Positions 14,956 to 23,521 of a stretch of 64,000 bases of DNA are shown piece after piece. How positions within the stretch are numbered: position 1 is the first letter of the stretch; every line of letters begins with the position of its first letter. This DNA is from VRUE01 sp036271315. Its GTDB lineage: Bacteria > Actinomycetota > Thermoleophilia > Solirubrobacterales > 70-9. The stretch covers positions 16,144 through 80,143 of the forward strand of contig DATBAV010000019.1 in assembly GCA_036271315.1 (NCBI GenBank). Direction: 5' to 3'. Under the pieces are notes generated by a model, which was not told where the DNA came from, ran no database searches, and saw only the letters and a program-made list of their open reading frames with translations. The position numbers and the translations under genes are program-made.

Positions 14956-17367
14956 TCAGGTGCCGTCGCCATGGACAGCGGGCGAATCGGCCTCCGCTTC
15001 CCACGCTTCGATCAGCGGCAGCCGCCAGAGCACGCTGGCGATCGTCAGTCCCACCGCGGCGGAGAGCAGCGCCAGGAACCACTGCGAGGCGCTGAGGATC
15101 ACCATTTCGAAGAAGTCGCGCACGGGTGCGGCGGCGAGGATCAGGGCGAAGAGCGCGCCGAGCCCCGCGATCAGGGCCAGCATGTAGCTCTGGATCGCGA
15201 TGTGCTCGCGACCGGGGCCGCGCTCGAGCAGCAGCACGAAGCTGAGGCCGAGCACGATCAGGGTCGTCGTTGCCGCGGTGCGGCCCGCCGCGAGGCTGCC
15301 GCCGAAGACGGTGTCGACGAGGAAGAAGGAGAGGATCGAGCCGAGCGCCGTGGCCAGCCCCGCCGGCACCGCGAAGGCAGCCAGCGCCCGCAGCAGGCGG
15401 CCACGGTAGAGCGGCCCATCCGAGGGTGCCAGGGCGAGGACGAAGGAGGGGATGCCGATCGTCAGGAAGGCGGCGAGGGTGAGGTGGCGGGGGAGGAAGG
15501 GAAAGGCGAAGCCCGGGATCGCGACGAGCACGATCAGGGCGGCGGCGTAGACCGTCTTGGTCAGGTAGAGGCGGCCGAGCCGGTGGATGTTGCGGGCGAT
15601 CCGCCGTCCCTCGCCGACCGCCTGCGGCAGGCGGGCGAACTCGTCCTTTAGCAGGACGACGTCGGCGACCCCCTTGGTCACCTGGGCGCCGGAGCCCATC
15701 GCCACCGCCATCCGCGCCCGCTTCAGCGCCGGCACGTCGTTGACGCCGTCGCCGATCATCGCCGCGTAGCGGCCCGAGGCGGCAAGGGCGGCGACCAGAT
15801 CGCGCTTCTGCTCGGGCTTGATCCGGCAGAAGACGGTGTTGCGTTGAGCGACCGATGCCAGCTCCTCCGGGTCCTCGGGCAGTTCGTGCCCCTCGATCAC
15901 GCCGGCGTCCTCGGGCACCCCGACCGCCGCCGCGACCGCGGTGACAGTGGCCCGCGCGTCGCCCGAGATCAACTTCAGGTCGACGTCTTCCTCTCTCATC
16001 AGGGCGACCGTTTCCGCCGCGTCGGGACGCAGCGTCTCCTCCAGCACGACCAGGGCGACGGGTGCCAGCCGCGGCGGCGGCTGCTCGCCGGGGTTGGCCG
16101 GCAGCGGCTCGCTGGTTTCGGCGAAGGCGACGACGCGGCGACCGGCCGCGGTCTCGCGTTCGAGCACGCGGGCGAGGCCGGGGGGGAGGGTGAGGGCGCC
16201 CGCCGCGCTCAACACGTCCGGCGCGCCGAGCACGTAGCTGGCGGAGTCGATCCGCAGCCCGCTCCACTTCCACTCCGAGGAGAAGGGGACTTCGCCGGAG
16301 ACCCGGCCGGCCTCGCCGGGGAAGCGTTCGCCGATCGCCTCCAGGGTGCGGTTGCGGTCGCCGGCGCTGGCGGCGAAGCGGCCGAGCGCCGCGTGGGCGG
16401 CGTTGGCGTCGACGCCCTCCGCGACCTCGGCGCCGAGCAGGCGCAGCTCGCCGTCGGTCAGGGTGCCGGTCTTGTCGACGCAGATCGTGTCGACCGCGGC
16501 GAGACTCTCGGTGGCGCTCATCTGCTGCACCAGCGTGTCCTTTTTGGCCAGCCGCACCGCGGCAACAGCGAAGGTGACGCTCATCAGCAGCACCAGGCCC
16601 TCGGGCACCAGGGTGACGAGGCCGGCGGTGGCGGTTTGGGCCGCCTCTTCGATCCCGGTGTTGCGCAGCTTCAGGGTGATCAGCAGCAGCACCGCCAGCG
16701 GCACCATCACGTAGACGCAGGCGACGATCACCCGGTTGACCTCGCCTTGCAGCGGCGAGGGAGGGTGGCGGAAGGCGCGCGCCTCGCCGGCGAGCTTGCC
16801 GGCGTAGCTGTCCTCGCGCACCGCGTCGACCTTGTAGCTGCCGGAGCCGCTGATGCAGAAGGAGCCGGAAAGCGCCCGGTCGCCGGCCCCCTTGCGCACC
16901 CCGTCGGCCTCGCCGGTCAGCATCGACTCGTCGAGGGTCATCCCGCGCGAGCCAGTCACCTCGCCGTCGGCGACGAGCTGGTCGCCGGGCGCGACCTCGA
17001 TCACGTCACCGGGGACGATCTCCTCGGCGAGCAGACTGGTCGTCGCGCCGTCGCGGATCGCCTTGGCGTGGGGGGCGACCAGCACCGCCAGCTCATCCAG
17101 CGTGCGCTTCGCCTTCAGCTCCTGGCGGATGCCGATGTAGGAGTTGATCACCGCGATCAGGCCGAAGATCGAGTCGGCGTAGAGGCCGAGCCCGACGTCG
17201 AGCACGAAGAAGGCGCCGATGATCGCGTTGAAGAGGGTGAAGACGTTGCCGGCGACGATGCTGGAGGTCGAGCGCGAGGAGTCCTCGGCCGGCGGGCCGA
17301 GCTCGCGCAGCCGCTTTGCCGCGGTGGCGCTGGAGAGGCCCTGCTCGATCGCCGCTTCGCCAGACAT
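14956..17367 (-). CDS. P-type cation-transporting ATPase (CtpE-like)
   Basis: Membrane P-type ATPase of about 803 residues. It shows the actuator motif MLTGEA (about 149-154), membrane helix 4 with LVTLVPEGLVLL (about 250-261), phosphorylation motif CVDKTGTLTDG (Asp about 298), and hinge GDGVNDVPALKRA. VPEGL rather than CPx rules out a heavy-metal P1B pump. The sequence most resembles the mycobacterial CtpE group, for which calcium transport has been reported. The start is uncertain: ATG 17367 is given, and GTG 17388 would add seven residues. The gene stands alone between the thioesterase and an LLM oxidoreductase. Confidence 0.87.
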   Translation of the reverse strand: MSGEAAIEQGLSSATAAKRLRELGPPAEDSSRSTSSIVAGNVFTLFNAIIGAFFVLDVGLGLYADSIFGLIAVINSYIGIRQELKAKRTLDELAVLVAPHAKAIRDGATTSLLAEEIVPGDVIEVAPGDQLVADGEVTGSRGMTLDESMLTGEADGVRKGAGDRALSGSFCISGSGSYKVDAVREDSYAGKLAGEARAFRHPPSPLQGEVNRVIVACVYVMVPLAVLLLITLKLRNTGIEEAAQTATAGLVTLVPEGLVLLMSVTFAVAAVRLAKKDTLVQQMSATESLAAVDTICVDKTGTLTDGELRLLGAEVAEGVDANAAHAALGRFAASAGDRNRTLEAIGERFPGEAGRVSGEVPFSSEWKWSGLRIDSASYVLGAPDVLSAAGALTLPPGLARVLERETAAGRRVVAFAETSEPLPANPGEQPPPRLAPVALVVLEETLRPDAAETVALMREEDVDLKLISGDARATVTAVAAAVGVPEDAGVIEGHELPEDPEELASVAQRNTVFCRIKPEQKRDLVAALAASGRYAAMIGDGVNDVPALKRARMAVAMGSGAQVTKGVADVVLLKDEFARLPQAVGEGRRIARNIHRLGRLYLTKTVYAAALIVLVAIPGFAFPFLPRHLTLAAFLTIGIPSFVLALAPSDGPLYRGRLLRALAAFAVPAGLATALGSILSFFLVDTVFGGSLAAGRTAATTTLIVLGLSFVLLLERGPGREHIAIQSYMLALIAGLGALFALILAAAPVRDFFEMVILSASQWFLALLSAAVGLTIASVLWRLPLIEAWEAEADSPAVHGDGT

Positions 17368-17461
17368 GCCTGTTCGCACTCCACTCACTGCGCGAAAAAC
17401 CAGAGATGCACGCTTGTTCGTTTCGTCCTCACTGGTCTCTATTCAATAGGGTGAGCACCGG

Positions 17462-18508
17462 ATGGCTTTGAAGCTCGGACTCAACCTCGGTTACTGGGGC
17501 ATCGGCCCGGCCGGCGAGGACGCCCTCGAGGTCGTCCAGGCCGCCGAGGGCGCCGGCTTCGAGTCGGTCTGGGTGGCGGAGTCCTACGGCTCCGACGTGG
17601 TCAGCGTGCTGGCCTGGCTCGCAGGGCAGACGAAGGCGATCAAGCTCGGCGCCGCGATCATGCAGGTGCCCGCCCGCCCGCCTGCCGCCGCGGCGATGGC
17701 CGGGGCGACGATCGACAAGCTCTCCGGCGGCCGCTTCCTCTTCGGTTTCGGCCCTTCCGGCCCGCAGGTCTCCGAGGGCTGGTACGGCGTGCCCTACGCC
17801 AAGCCCTGGGGCCGTACCCGCGAGTACATCGAAGTGGTCCGCGAGATCATCGCTCGCGAGGGGCCGGTCGATCACCAGGGCGAGCATTACCAGCTGCCTC
17901 TACCCGGTGGCGAGGGAAAGCCGCTGAAGCTCAACTTCCACCCCGAGCGCAACGAGATCCCGGTCTTCGTCGGCGCGATCGGCCGCAAGTCGGTCGAGAT
18001 GGCGGCCGAGATCTGCGATGGCTGGATCCCGATCTTCTTCAGCGTCGACGCCTTCGAGCAGACCTGGGGAGAGCACCTGGAGGCGGGCTTCGCCAAGGGC
18101 GGTCGCCAGCGCTCCGACCTCGAGGTCTCGCCCTCGCTGCAGGTCGCGATCGACGGCGATCTCGAGGCCGCCAAGGCCGTGGTCAAGGCCGGGCTCGTCC
18201 TCTACTTCGGCGGCATGGGCAGCCGCAAAACCAACTTCTACGTCGACCTCGCCCATCGCTTCGGCTTCGGCGATGTCGCCGATGACGTGCAGAAGCGCTT
18301 TCAAGAGGGCGACCGGGCTGGTGCCTACGAGGCGGTCCCTGACGAGATCGTCGAGGCGACTTCGCTGGTCGGCACCGAGGCCGAAGTGGCGGAGCGGATC
18401 GAGCGATTCCAGGGCGCCGGCATCGACCGCCTGATCGTCTCGCCGGTTCACGCCGAGAAGAGCCAACAACTGCACACCTTGGAGCGCCTCGCGGCGCTCA
18501 TCGCGTAG
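17462..18508 (+). CDS. LLM-class F420-dependent oxidoreductase (Rv3520c-like)
   Basis: Luciferase-like TIM-barrel oxidoreductase of 348 residues, probably using coenzyme F420. It begins MALKLGLNLGYWGIGP, with ESVWVAESYGSDVVSVLAWLA and KLSGGRFLFGFGPSGPQV, which resemble the mycobacterial Rv3520c group. Substrate unknown. The ATG lies 9 nt after TAGGGT (17447-17452), so the mRNA is probably leaderless. It runs into the transhydrogenase operon with a 17-nt gap and may supply or draw on the same reduced-cofactor pool. Confidence 0.88.
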   Translation: MALKLGLNLGYWGIGPAGEDALEVVQAAEGAGFESVWVAESYGSDVVSVLAWLAGQTKAIKLGAAIMQVPARPPAAAAMAGATIDKLSGGRFLFGFGPSGPQVSEGWYGVPYAKPWGRTREYIEVVREIIAREGPVDHQGEHYQLPLPGGEGKPLKLNFHPERNEIPVFVGAIGRKSVEMAAEICDGWIPIFFSVDAFEQTWGEHLEAGFAKGGRQRSDLEVSPSLQVAIDGDLEAAKAVVKAGLVLYFGGMGSRKTNFYVDLAHRFGFGDVADDVQKRFQEGDRAGAYEAVPDEIVEATSLVGTEAEVAERIERFQGAGIDRLIVSPVHAEKSQQLHTLERLAALIA

Positions 18509-18525
18509 TCTCCCCCGCCGCGTCC

Positions 18526-19656
18526 ATGAAGATCGGAGTGCCGAAAGAGACCGCCGAGGGAGAGCGCCGGGTCGCGCTTGTCCCTGACGTCGTTAAATCC
18601 CTCGCCGCCAACGAGAAGGTCGCGGTGCTGGTCGAGAGCGGCGCCGGCGAGAGCGCTGGCCATCCCGACTCCCAGTACAGCGAAGCTGGGGCTGAGGTCG
18701 TCGAGGGCGAGGTTACGTGGGGCGCCGACGTGGTCCTTCGCGTCGCCGCCCCTTCCGCCGAGGAAATCGGCCGCCTCAACTCCAATCAAGTCTTCATCGG
18801 TCACCTAGCGCCCTGGACCGCCGCCGAGACGAACAAGGCGCTGGCAGCGGCCGGCGTCACCAGCTTCGCGATGGAGGCGATTCCGCGCACCACGCGCGCC
18901 CAGGCAATGGACGCGCTCTCCTCGCAGGCTGCCGCTGCCGGCTATGCCGCGAGCTTGATCGCCGCCCGCGAGTCGGGCCGCTTCTACGGGATGATGACCA
19001 CGGCAGCCGGCACTGTGCCGCCGGCCAAGGTCCTCGTGCTGGGCGCCGGTGTCGCGGGCCTGCAGGCGGTCGCCACCGCCAAGCGACTGGGCGCGATCGT
19101 CACCGGCTTCGACATTCGCCGCGCCGCCTGGGAGCAAATCGCCTCGCTCGGCGGCCGGCCGCTGGAACTCGACTTCATTCCCGACGCCGAGGGCGAGGGC
19201 GGCTACGCCCGGCCGCTCACCGACGAGGAGAACGCGCAGGTGCGCGACGCGCTCGGCGAGAACGCCGCCAAACAGGACGTGATCGTCACCACCGCCGCTA
19301 TTCCGGGCCGCCCGGCGCCGCTGCTGATCACCGCCGACGCGGTGCGCGGCATGCAGCCCGGCTCGGTGATCGTCGACCTCGCCGCCGAGACCGGCGGCAA
19401 CTGCGAGCTGACCGAGGCCGGTCAGACCGTGGTCGAGGGCGGCGTCAAGGTGATCGGCCCGCGCAACCTGGCCAGCGAGATGCCGCGGCCCGCGTCGCAG
19501 CTCTACGCCAAGAACCTGGAGAACCTGCTCGGTCTGCTGGTCTCCGAGGTGGGCGAGCTGAATATCGATTTCGAGGACGACATCGTTGCCGCCGCCTGCA
19601 TCACCGACGGCGGCGTGATCAAGAACGAGCGCGCGGCGGGGAGGGATTCGGCATGA
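18526..19656 (+). CDS. pntAA: NAD(P) transhydrogenase subunit alpha, soluble NAD-binding part
   Basis: Domain I of proton-translocating transhydrogenase, 376 residues. It opens MKIGVPKETAEGERRVALVP (typical PntA/alanine dehydrogenase start) and has the NAD-binding VLVLGAGVAGLQAVATAKRLGA and TAAIPGRPAPLL. It transfers hydride from NADH to NADP+ together with the next two subunits at the membrane. Split alpha subunits (three-gene form) are common in actinobacteria. The stop overlaps pntAB by 4 nt (ATGA). Confidence 0.95.
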   Translation: MKIGVPKETAEGERRVALVPDVVKSLAANEKVAVLVESGAGESAGHPDSQYSEAGAEVVEGEVTWGADVVLRVAAPSAEEIGRLNSNQVFIGHLAPWTAAETNKALAAAGVTSFAMEAIPRTTRAQAMDALSSQAAAAGYAASLIAARESGRFYGMMTTAAGTVPPAKVLVLGAGVAGLQAVATAKRLGAIVTGFDIRRAAWEQIASLGGRPLELDFIPDAEGEGGYARPLTDEENAQVRDALGENAAKQDVIVTTAAIPGRPAPLLITADAVRGMQPGSVIVDLAAETGGNCELTEAGQTVVEGGVKVIGPRNLASEMPRPASQLYAKNLENLLGLLVSEVGELNIDFEDDIVAAACITDGGVIKNERAAGRDSA

Positions 19657-19973
19657 GCGTGATGACCGAGGTAACGATCTTCGTGCTCGCCGCCTTCGTC
19701 GGTTTCGAGGTGATCTCGAAGGTGCCGACCACGCTGCACACGCCGCTGATGTCGCAGACCAACGCGATCCACGGCATCGTCATGCTCGGCGGGCTGATCG
19801 TTGTCGGCTACGCCAACGACCCGCTCGAGTACGTGATCGGCACGATCGCGATCGCCTTCGGCGCGATCAACATCGTCGGTGGCTTCATGGTCACCGACCG
19901 CATGCTCGGCATGTTCTCCAAAAAGCCGAAACCCAAGGCCGACGCTGACGGCAAAGGCGGGGCCGGCAAATGA
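19653..19973 (+). CDS. pntAB: NAD(P) transhydrogenase subunit alpha, membrane part
   Basis: Short membrane subunit of 106 residues with three hydrophobic helices (ILAAFVGFEVISKVP-type start near residues 7-25, then HGIVMLGGLIVVGYA and VIGTIAIAFGAINIVGGFMV) and a basic, disordered tail KKPKPKADADGKGG. The segment TLHTPLMSQTNAIHGIV is a hallmark of this family. It forms part of the proton channel with PntB. It starts within an ATGA overlap after pntAA and ends in another ATGA overlap with pntB. Confidence 0.95.
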   Translation: MSVMTEVTIFVLAAFVGFEVISKVPTTLHTPLMSQTNAIHGIVMLGGLIVVGYANDPLEYVIGTIAIAFGAINIVGGFMVTDRMLGMFSKKPKPKADADGKGGAGK

Positions 19974-21403
19974 CCCTGCTCGCCGTGCTCGAACCGGGTG
20001 GCAGCGCCGCCACCGCGCTCTACATCGTCGCCTTCTCGCTCTTCATCATCGGGATTAAGCAGGGCACCCACCCGACCACGGCAAAGCGCGGCAACCAGAT
20101 CGCCGCCGTCGGCATGGCGGTCGCCATCATCACCACGCTGCTGCTCGACGGCATCGGCAACTGGGGCCTGATCGCGCTCGGCCTCGGCATCGGCACCACG
20201 GTTGGCGTGATCGCCTCGATCCGCGTGCAGATGACCGAGATGCCGCAGATGGTCGCCCTCTACAACGGCGTCGGCGGCGGCGCCGTGGCGCTGATCGCCT
20301 GGTCGGAGCTGCGCCACGGCATCAGCGGCATCGACTCCGGCGATATCGCCTCGATCCCGCTCGAAGAGCTGATTCCCACCCTCTTCGCCGCGGTCGTCGG
20401 CTCGGTCTCCTTCTGGGGCTCGAACATCGCCTTCGCCAAGCTGCAGGACCTGATCCCGACCAAGCCGCTCTCGGTGCCCGGGCAGCAGGTGATCAACGGC
20501 GTGCTGCTGATCGGCATCCTTGCCGCCTGTGTCGACATCGCGGTCAACAACGGCGATCCCTCGCAGGGGCTCTTCATCGCCATCCTGCTCGCCGCGGCGC
20601 TGCTCGGCAACCTCGTCGTGCTGCCGATCGGCGGCGCCGACATGCCGGTGGTGATCTCGCTGCTCAACGCCTTCACCGGCCTCTCCGCCGCGGCCGCCGG
20701 CTTCGCCCTGCACAACGTGGCGCTGATCGTCGCCGGCACCCTGGTCGGCTCCTCGGGAACGATCCTGACCATGGAGATGGCGACCGCGATGAACCGCTCG
20801 GTCGCCAACGTCCTCTTCGCCGGCTTCGGTGGCGCGCCCTCAGGGGGTGCCACCGGTAGCACCGAGGAACGGCCGCATGTCTCGATCGGCGCCCAGGACG
20901 CGGCGATCAAGCTCGCCTACGCCGATACGGTCGTGATCGTGCCCGGCTACGGCCTCGCCGTCGCCCAGGCCCAGCACGCGATCAAGGAGGTCGCCGACGA
21001 GCTGGAGAAGCGCGGCGTCACGGTCAATTACGCGATCCATCCCGTCGCCGGCCGCATGCCCGGCCACATGAACGTGCTGCTTGCCGAGGCCGACGTGCCC
21101 TACGAGCAGCTCAAGGAGATGGAGGAGATCAACCCGGAAATGCCGCGCACCGACGTCGCGGTCATCGTTGGCGCCAACGACGTCACCAACCCGGCGGCCA
21201 AGACCGACCCCGACAGCCCGATCGCCGGCATGCCGATCATCGAAGTCTCCGAGGCCCAGCAGGTGATCGTGATCAAGCGCTCGCTCAGTCCTGGGTTTGC
21301 GGGGATTGACAACGATCTTTTCTACGAAGCGAATACTTCGATGCTGTTCGACGATGCCAAGAAGGCGGCGGCGGACATTGCGGCTGAGATTCAGAATCTC
21401 TAG
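19970..21403 (+). CDS. pntB: NAD(P) transhydrogenase subunit beta
   Basis: Membrane plus NADP-binding subunit, 477 residues. Eight to nine hydrophobic helices fill the N-terminal half (GVGGGAVALIAWSELRH, VSFWGSNIAFAKLQDLI). The C-terminal domain III has VIVPGYGLAVAQAQHAI, HPVAGRMPGHMNVLLAEADVP and IVGANDVTNPAA for NADP(H). It completes the transhydrogenase, supplying NADPH from the proton gradient. The stop is followed by a 224-bp gap that contains a long inverted repeat. Confidence 0.96.
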   Translation: MTLLAVLEPGGSAATALYIVAFSLFIIGIKQGTHPTTAKRGNQIAAVGMAVAIITTLLLDGIGNWGLIALGLGIGTTVGVIASIRVQMTEMPQMVALYNGVGGGAVALIAWSELRHGISGIDSGDIASIPLEELIPTLFAAVVGSVSFWGSNIAFAKLQDLIPTKPLSVPGQQVINGVLLIGILAACVDIAVNNGDPSQGLFIAILLAAALLGNLVVLPIGGADMPVVISLLNAFTGLSAAAAGFALHNVALIVAGTLVGSSGTILTMEMATAMNRSVANVLFAGFGGAPSGGATGSTEERPHVSIGAQDAAIKLAYADTVVIVPGYGLAVAQAQHAIKEVADELEKRGVTVNYAIHPVAGRMPGHMNVLLAEADVPYEQLKEMEEINPEMPRTDVAVIVGANDVTNPAAKTDPDSPIAGMPIIEVSEAQQVIVIKRSLSPGFAGIDNDLFYEANTSMLFDDAKKAAADIAAEIQNL

Positions 21404-21423
21404 GCAACCCGCGCTGACGGAAT

Positions 21424-21525
21424 AAGGGATCCGGACACCCCTCCCCGGAGACCGTTGCGCAGCAGATCGGCGGGGTGGTTCCAGCGTGGTCCCTGAGCCT
21501 CCGGGGAGGGGTGCCCGGATCCCTT
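21424..21525. repeat. Long imperfect inverted repeat downstream of pntB
   Basis: Arms of 27 nt (21424-21450 and 21499-21525) pair at all but one position around a 48-nt loop. The left arm begins AAGGGATCCGGACACC. It lies 20 nt after the pntB stop in a 224-bp region without a recognised gene. The single mismatch is A opposite C in the forward transcript but a G-U wobble in the reverse transcript. It may act as a transcription terminator; nothing else in the gap is recognised. Confidence 0.75.
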
Positions 21526-21627
21526 CCACGCCCGCCGGGTCGCCAGCGCTCAGAAGCTGGGCGCGAAGTCACGGCTTCGGCAAGCTCGTGGGGGGAATAG
21601 AAGTAGTCGCTGGGGGCTTTGCTACCC

Positions 21628-22557
21628 ATGCGAGAGGGGGAGCGGGGGCAGGGGACTGTGGAGTGGGTGGGGCTTGTTTGCCTTGTCTCGCTGCTGATCG
21701 TGGGGATGCTCGTTGCCGGTGTGCGGGTGCCGGGGACTGCGCTTGCGCAGGCGATTGCCTCGCGGATTCTCTGCGCTGCGGCGCTGGCGGATCACTGTGG
21801 CGATGAACCGGTGTTGATCGCGACCTACGGGACGGAAGTGGGGGAGTTGGTGCGACGGCACATGCCGTCGTTGCTCTTCGAGCGGGGGTCGCGGGCGGTG
21901 CCGGTCGATTTCAGGCGCTGTCGTGAGACGGAGTGCGGGGACGCCGCCGGGCACGGCTACGTCAAGCGCACCAAGAGCGGATTGCCGGTCTCGGCATTCG
22001 TCCATGTCGTTGACTGCCGGGCCGACGCGACCGAGGAGTCTGAGGCGGCCGGAGCCGATTGCTCGGGCTCGCGTGCCGGCAACCTTTACATTCAGTACTG
22101 GACCTACTACGCCGACTCCGCCACCTTTCGCGGGATCCCCATCGTTGGCGATGCCGGCTATCACCGAGACGACTGGGAGGGGGTGCAGATCCGCATCCGT
22201 CCCGATGGCTCGGTCGACGAGCGGGCCTCTTCGCACGAGGGCTACAACCAGCGACCCGGGCCGGTCGGCGGATGGGCCTCGGACGCTGGCATCGATTCGG
22301 TCAAGGGCGCGACCGAAGCACTCGGTCTGCGCGCCGAGAACGGCTGGGGCCCGGAGACCCATCTGCTGATCGTCTCCGGCGGCAGCCACGCCGGCAACAC
22401 CGCCGGAATCCCCCACATCGAACGCCTTACCCCGCGCAACCGCGTCCACCTGATCCCGCTCGAGCCGATCGCCGCCGGCACCGACGCGCACTTCGCGATC
22501 AACCCACCATGGCGCAAGCGCGTCTGGCGCGACCCTGAGGCCGAGGGCACCGACTGA
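21628..22557 (+). CDS. Prepilin-like (TadE/Flp-type) anchor fused to a Vps62/NPP1-like domain
   Basis: Unusual 309-residue protein. The N-terminus REGERGQGTVEWVGLVCLVS resembles a class III/TadE-like prepilin segment (G followed by a Q/T/E motif, then about 20 hydrophobic residues). The body has YIQYWTYYADSAT, GYHRDDWEGVQIRI and HEGYN, resembling the Vps62/necrosis-inducing-type beta-sandwich (typical HxGDWE motif; here HRDDWEG), plus a late GGSHAGN. It may be an exported surface or secreted protein processed like a pilin (inference). The ATG at 21628 is preferred to a TTG at 21619. A terminator hairpin follows. Confidence 0.6.
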   Translation: MREGERGQGTVEWVGLVCLVSLLIVGMLVAGVRVPGTALAQAIASRILCAAALADHCGDEPVLIATYGTEVGELVRRHMPSLLFERGSRAVPVDFRRCRETECGDAAGHGYVKRTKSGLPVSAFVHVVDCRADATEESEAAGADCSGSRAGNLYIQYWTYYADSATFRGIPIVGDAGYHRDDWEGVQIRIRPDGSVDERASSHEGYNQRPGPVGGWASDAGIDSVKGATEALGLRAENGWGPETHLLIVSGGSHAGNTAGIPHIERLTPRNRVHLIPLEPIAAGTDAHFAINPPWRKRVWRDPEAEGTD

Positions 22558-22581
22558 CGATCGCTTGTGGTGCGCACGCGC

Positions 22582-22616
22582 CCCCCATTGACCACCTGTG
22601 AGGTGGCAAATGGGGG
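22582..22616. terminator. Bidirectional terminator-like hairpin
   Basis: CCCCCATT (22582-22589) pairs with AATGGGGG (22609-22616), enclosing CCACCT/AGGTGG around a GTG loop. It sits between two convergent genes (ends at 22557 and 22622). There is no T-tract, as is usual for high-GC actinobacteria. Confidence 0.7.
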
Positions 22617-22621
22617 AAGGA

Positions 22622-23389
22622 CTACTTCGGCGGCATCCGCAGGGCGCCGTCGAGGCGGATCGTCTCGCCGTTCAACATCGGGTTGGCGACGATCTGGCCG
22701 ACCAGGCGGCCGTACTCCTCGGGGCGCCCGAGGCGGGAGGGGAAGGGGATGCCCTCGCCGAGCGCGGTGCGGGCCTCCTCGGGCAGGGCCGCCAGCAGCG
22801 GCGTGTCGAAGAGACCGGGGGCGATGGTGACGACGCGGACGCCGCGCGAGGCCATGTCGCGGGCCGCCGGCAGGGTCATGCCGACGATGCCTCCCTTGGA
22901 GGCGGCGTAGGCGATCTGGCCGATCTGGCCGTCGTAGGCGGCGATCGAGGCGGTGTTGATGCAGACGCCGCGCTCACCCTCGCTGTCGGGCTCGTTCTCG
23001 CTCATCGCCGCGGCGGCGAAGCGCAGCACGTTGAAGGTGCCGATCAGGTTGACCTTGACCACGTTGGAGAAGAATTCGAGGTTGTGGGGGCCGCCTTTGT
23101 GCGCGATCCGCTCGGCCCAGCCGATGCCGGCGCAGCAGACCGAGATCCGCAGCCCGTCGTCGTGCGTCGCCGCCCGCTCGACCGCGGCCGACACGGCACC
23201 CTCGTCGGTGACGTCGGCCTGTACGAACGCCGCGCTCGGCCCCAGCTCCGCGGCCAACGCCTCGCCCTTCTCGGCGTTGAGGTCGGCGATCGTCACCGCC
23301 GCGCCGGCCGCGACCAGCGCCCGCGCCGTCGCCTCGCCAAGTCCTGACGCTCCACCAGCCACCAACGCACTCGTGCCTGCAACCTCCAC
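22622..23389 (-). CDS. Short-chain dehydrogenase/reductase (3-hydroxyacyl-CoA dehydrogenase type II-like)
   Basis: Classical SDR of 255 residues. It has the cofactor motif LVAGGASGLGEATARAL (TGxxxGxG variant), an Asp at the end of strand 2 (TIADLNAEKG) indicating NAD(H) preference, NTASIAAYDGQIGQIAYAASKGG (catalytic Ser, Tyr and Lys) and TIAPGLFDTPLL. The pattern, including GLFDTPLL and LNGETIRLDGALRMPPK, is close to the HSD17B10/fatty-acid 3-hydroxyacyl-CoA dehydrogenase group. GTG start at 23389. Convergent with the TadE-like gene; 132 bp containing palindrome copy B separate it from egtB. Confidence 0.9.
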   Translation of the reverse strand: MEVAGTSALVAGGASGLGEATARALVAAGAAVTIADLNAEKGEALAAELGPSAAFVQADVTDEGAVSAAVERAATHDDGLRISVCCAGIGWAERIAHKGGPHNLEFFSNVVKVNLIGTFNVLRFAAAAMSENEPDSEGERGVCINTASIAAYDGQIGQIAYAASKGGIVGMTLPAARDMASRGVRVVTIAPGLFDTPLLAALPEEARTALGEGIPFPSRLGRPEEYGRLVGQIVANPMLNGETIRLDGALRMPPK

Positions 23390-23410
23390 GGCCGCGCACC
23401 CTACACACCC

Positions 23411-23461
23411 CGAACTGCATCAAATTTCCTGCCTGCTAGACCGGAAATTTGATGCAGTTCG
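23411..23461. repeat. 51-nt palindromic repeat, copy B (intergenic)
   Basis: Perfect 19-bp arms (CGAACTGCATCAAATTTCC and its complement) around a 13-nt loop. It lies in the 132-bp gap between the divergent SDR and egtB genes, so it could affect the 5' regions of both. It is the second copy of the element found in-frame at 1984-2034, the same length, with differences almost confined to the loop. Confidence 0.92.
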
Positions 23462-23521
23462 AGCAGCCGGGTTCACATCCCCGTAAGAAGGTCTCTGTAG
23501 GGTTTCCGCATCGCCACCGAG

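Noticed and set aside
22953..23486. Forward 177-codon frame including palindrome copy B
   Set aside because: It is antisense to the SDR gene; only the palindrome gives it a protein-like resemblance to the deaminase insert.
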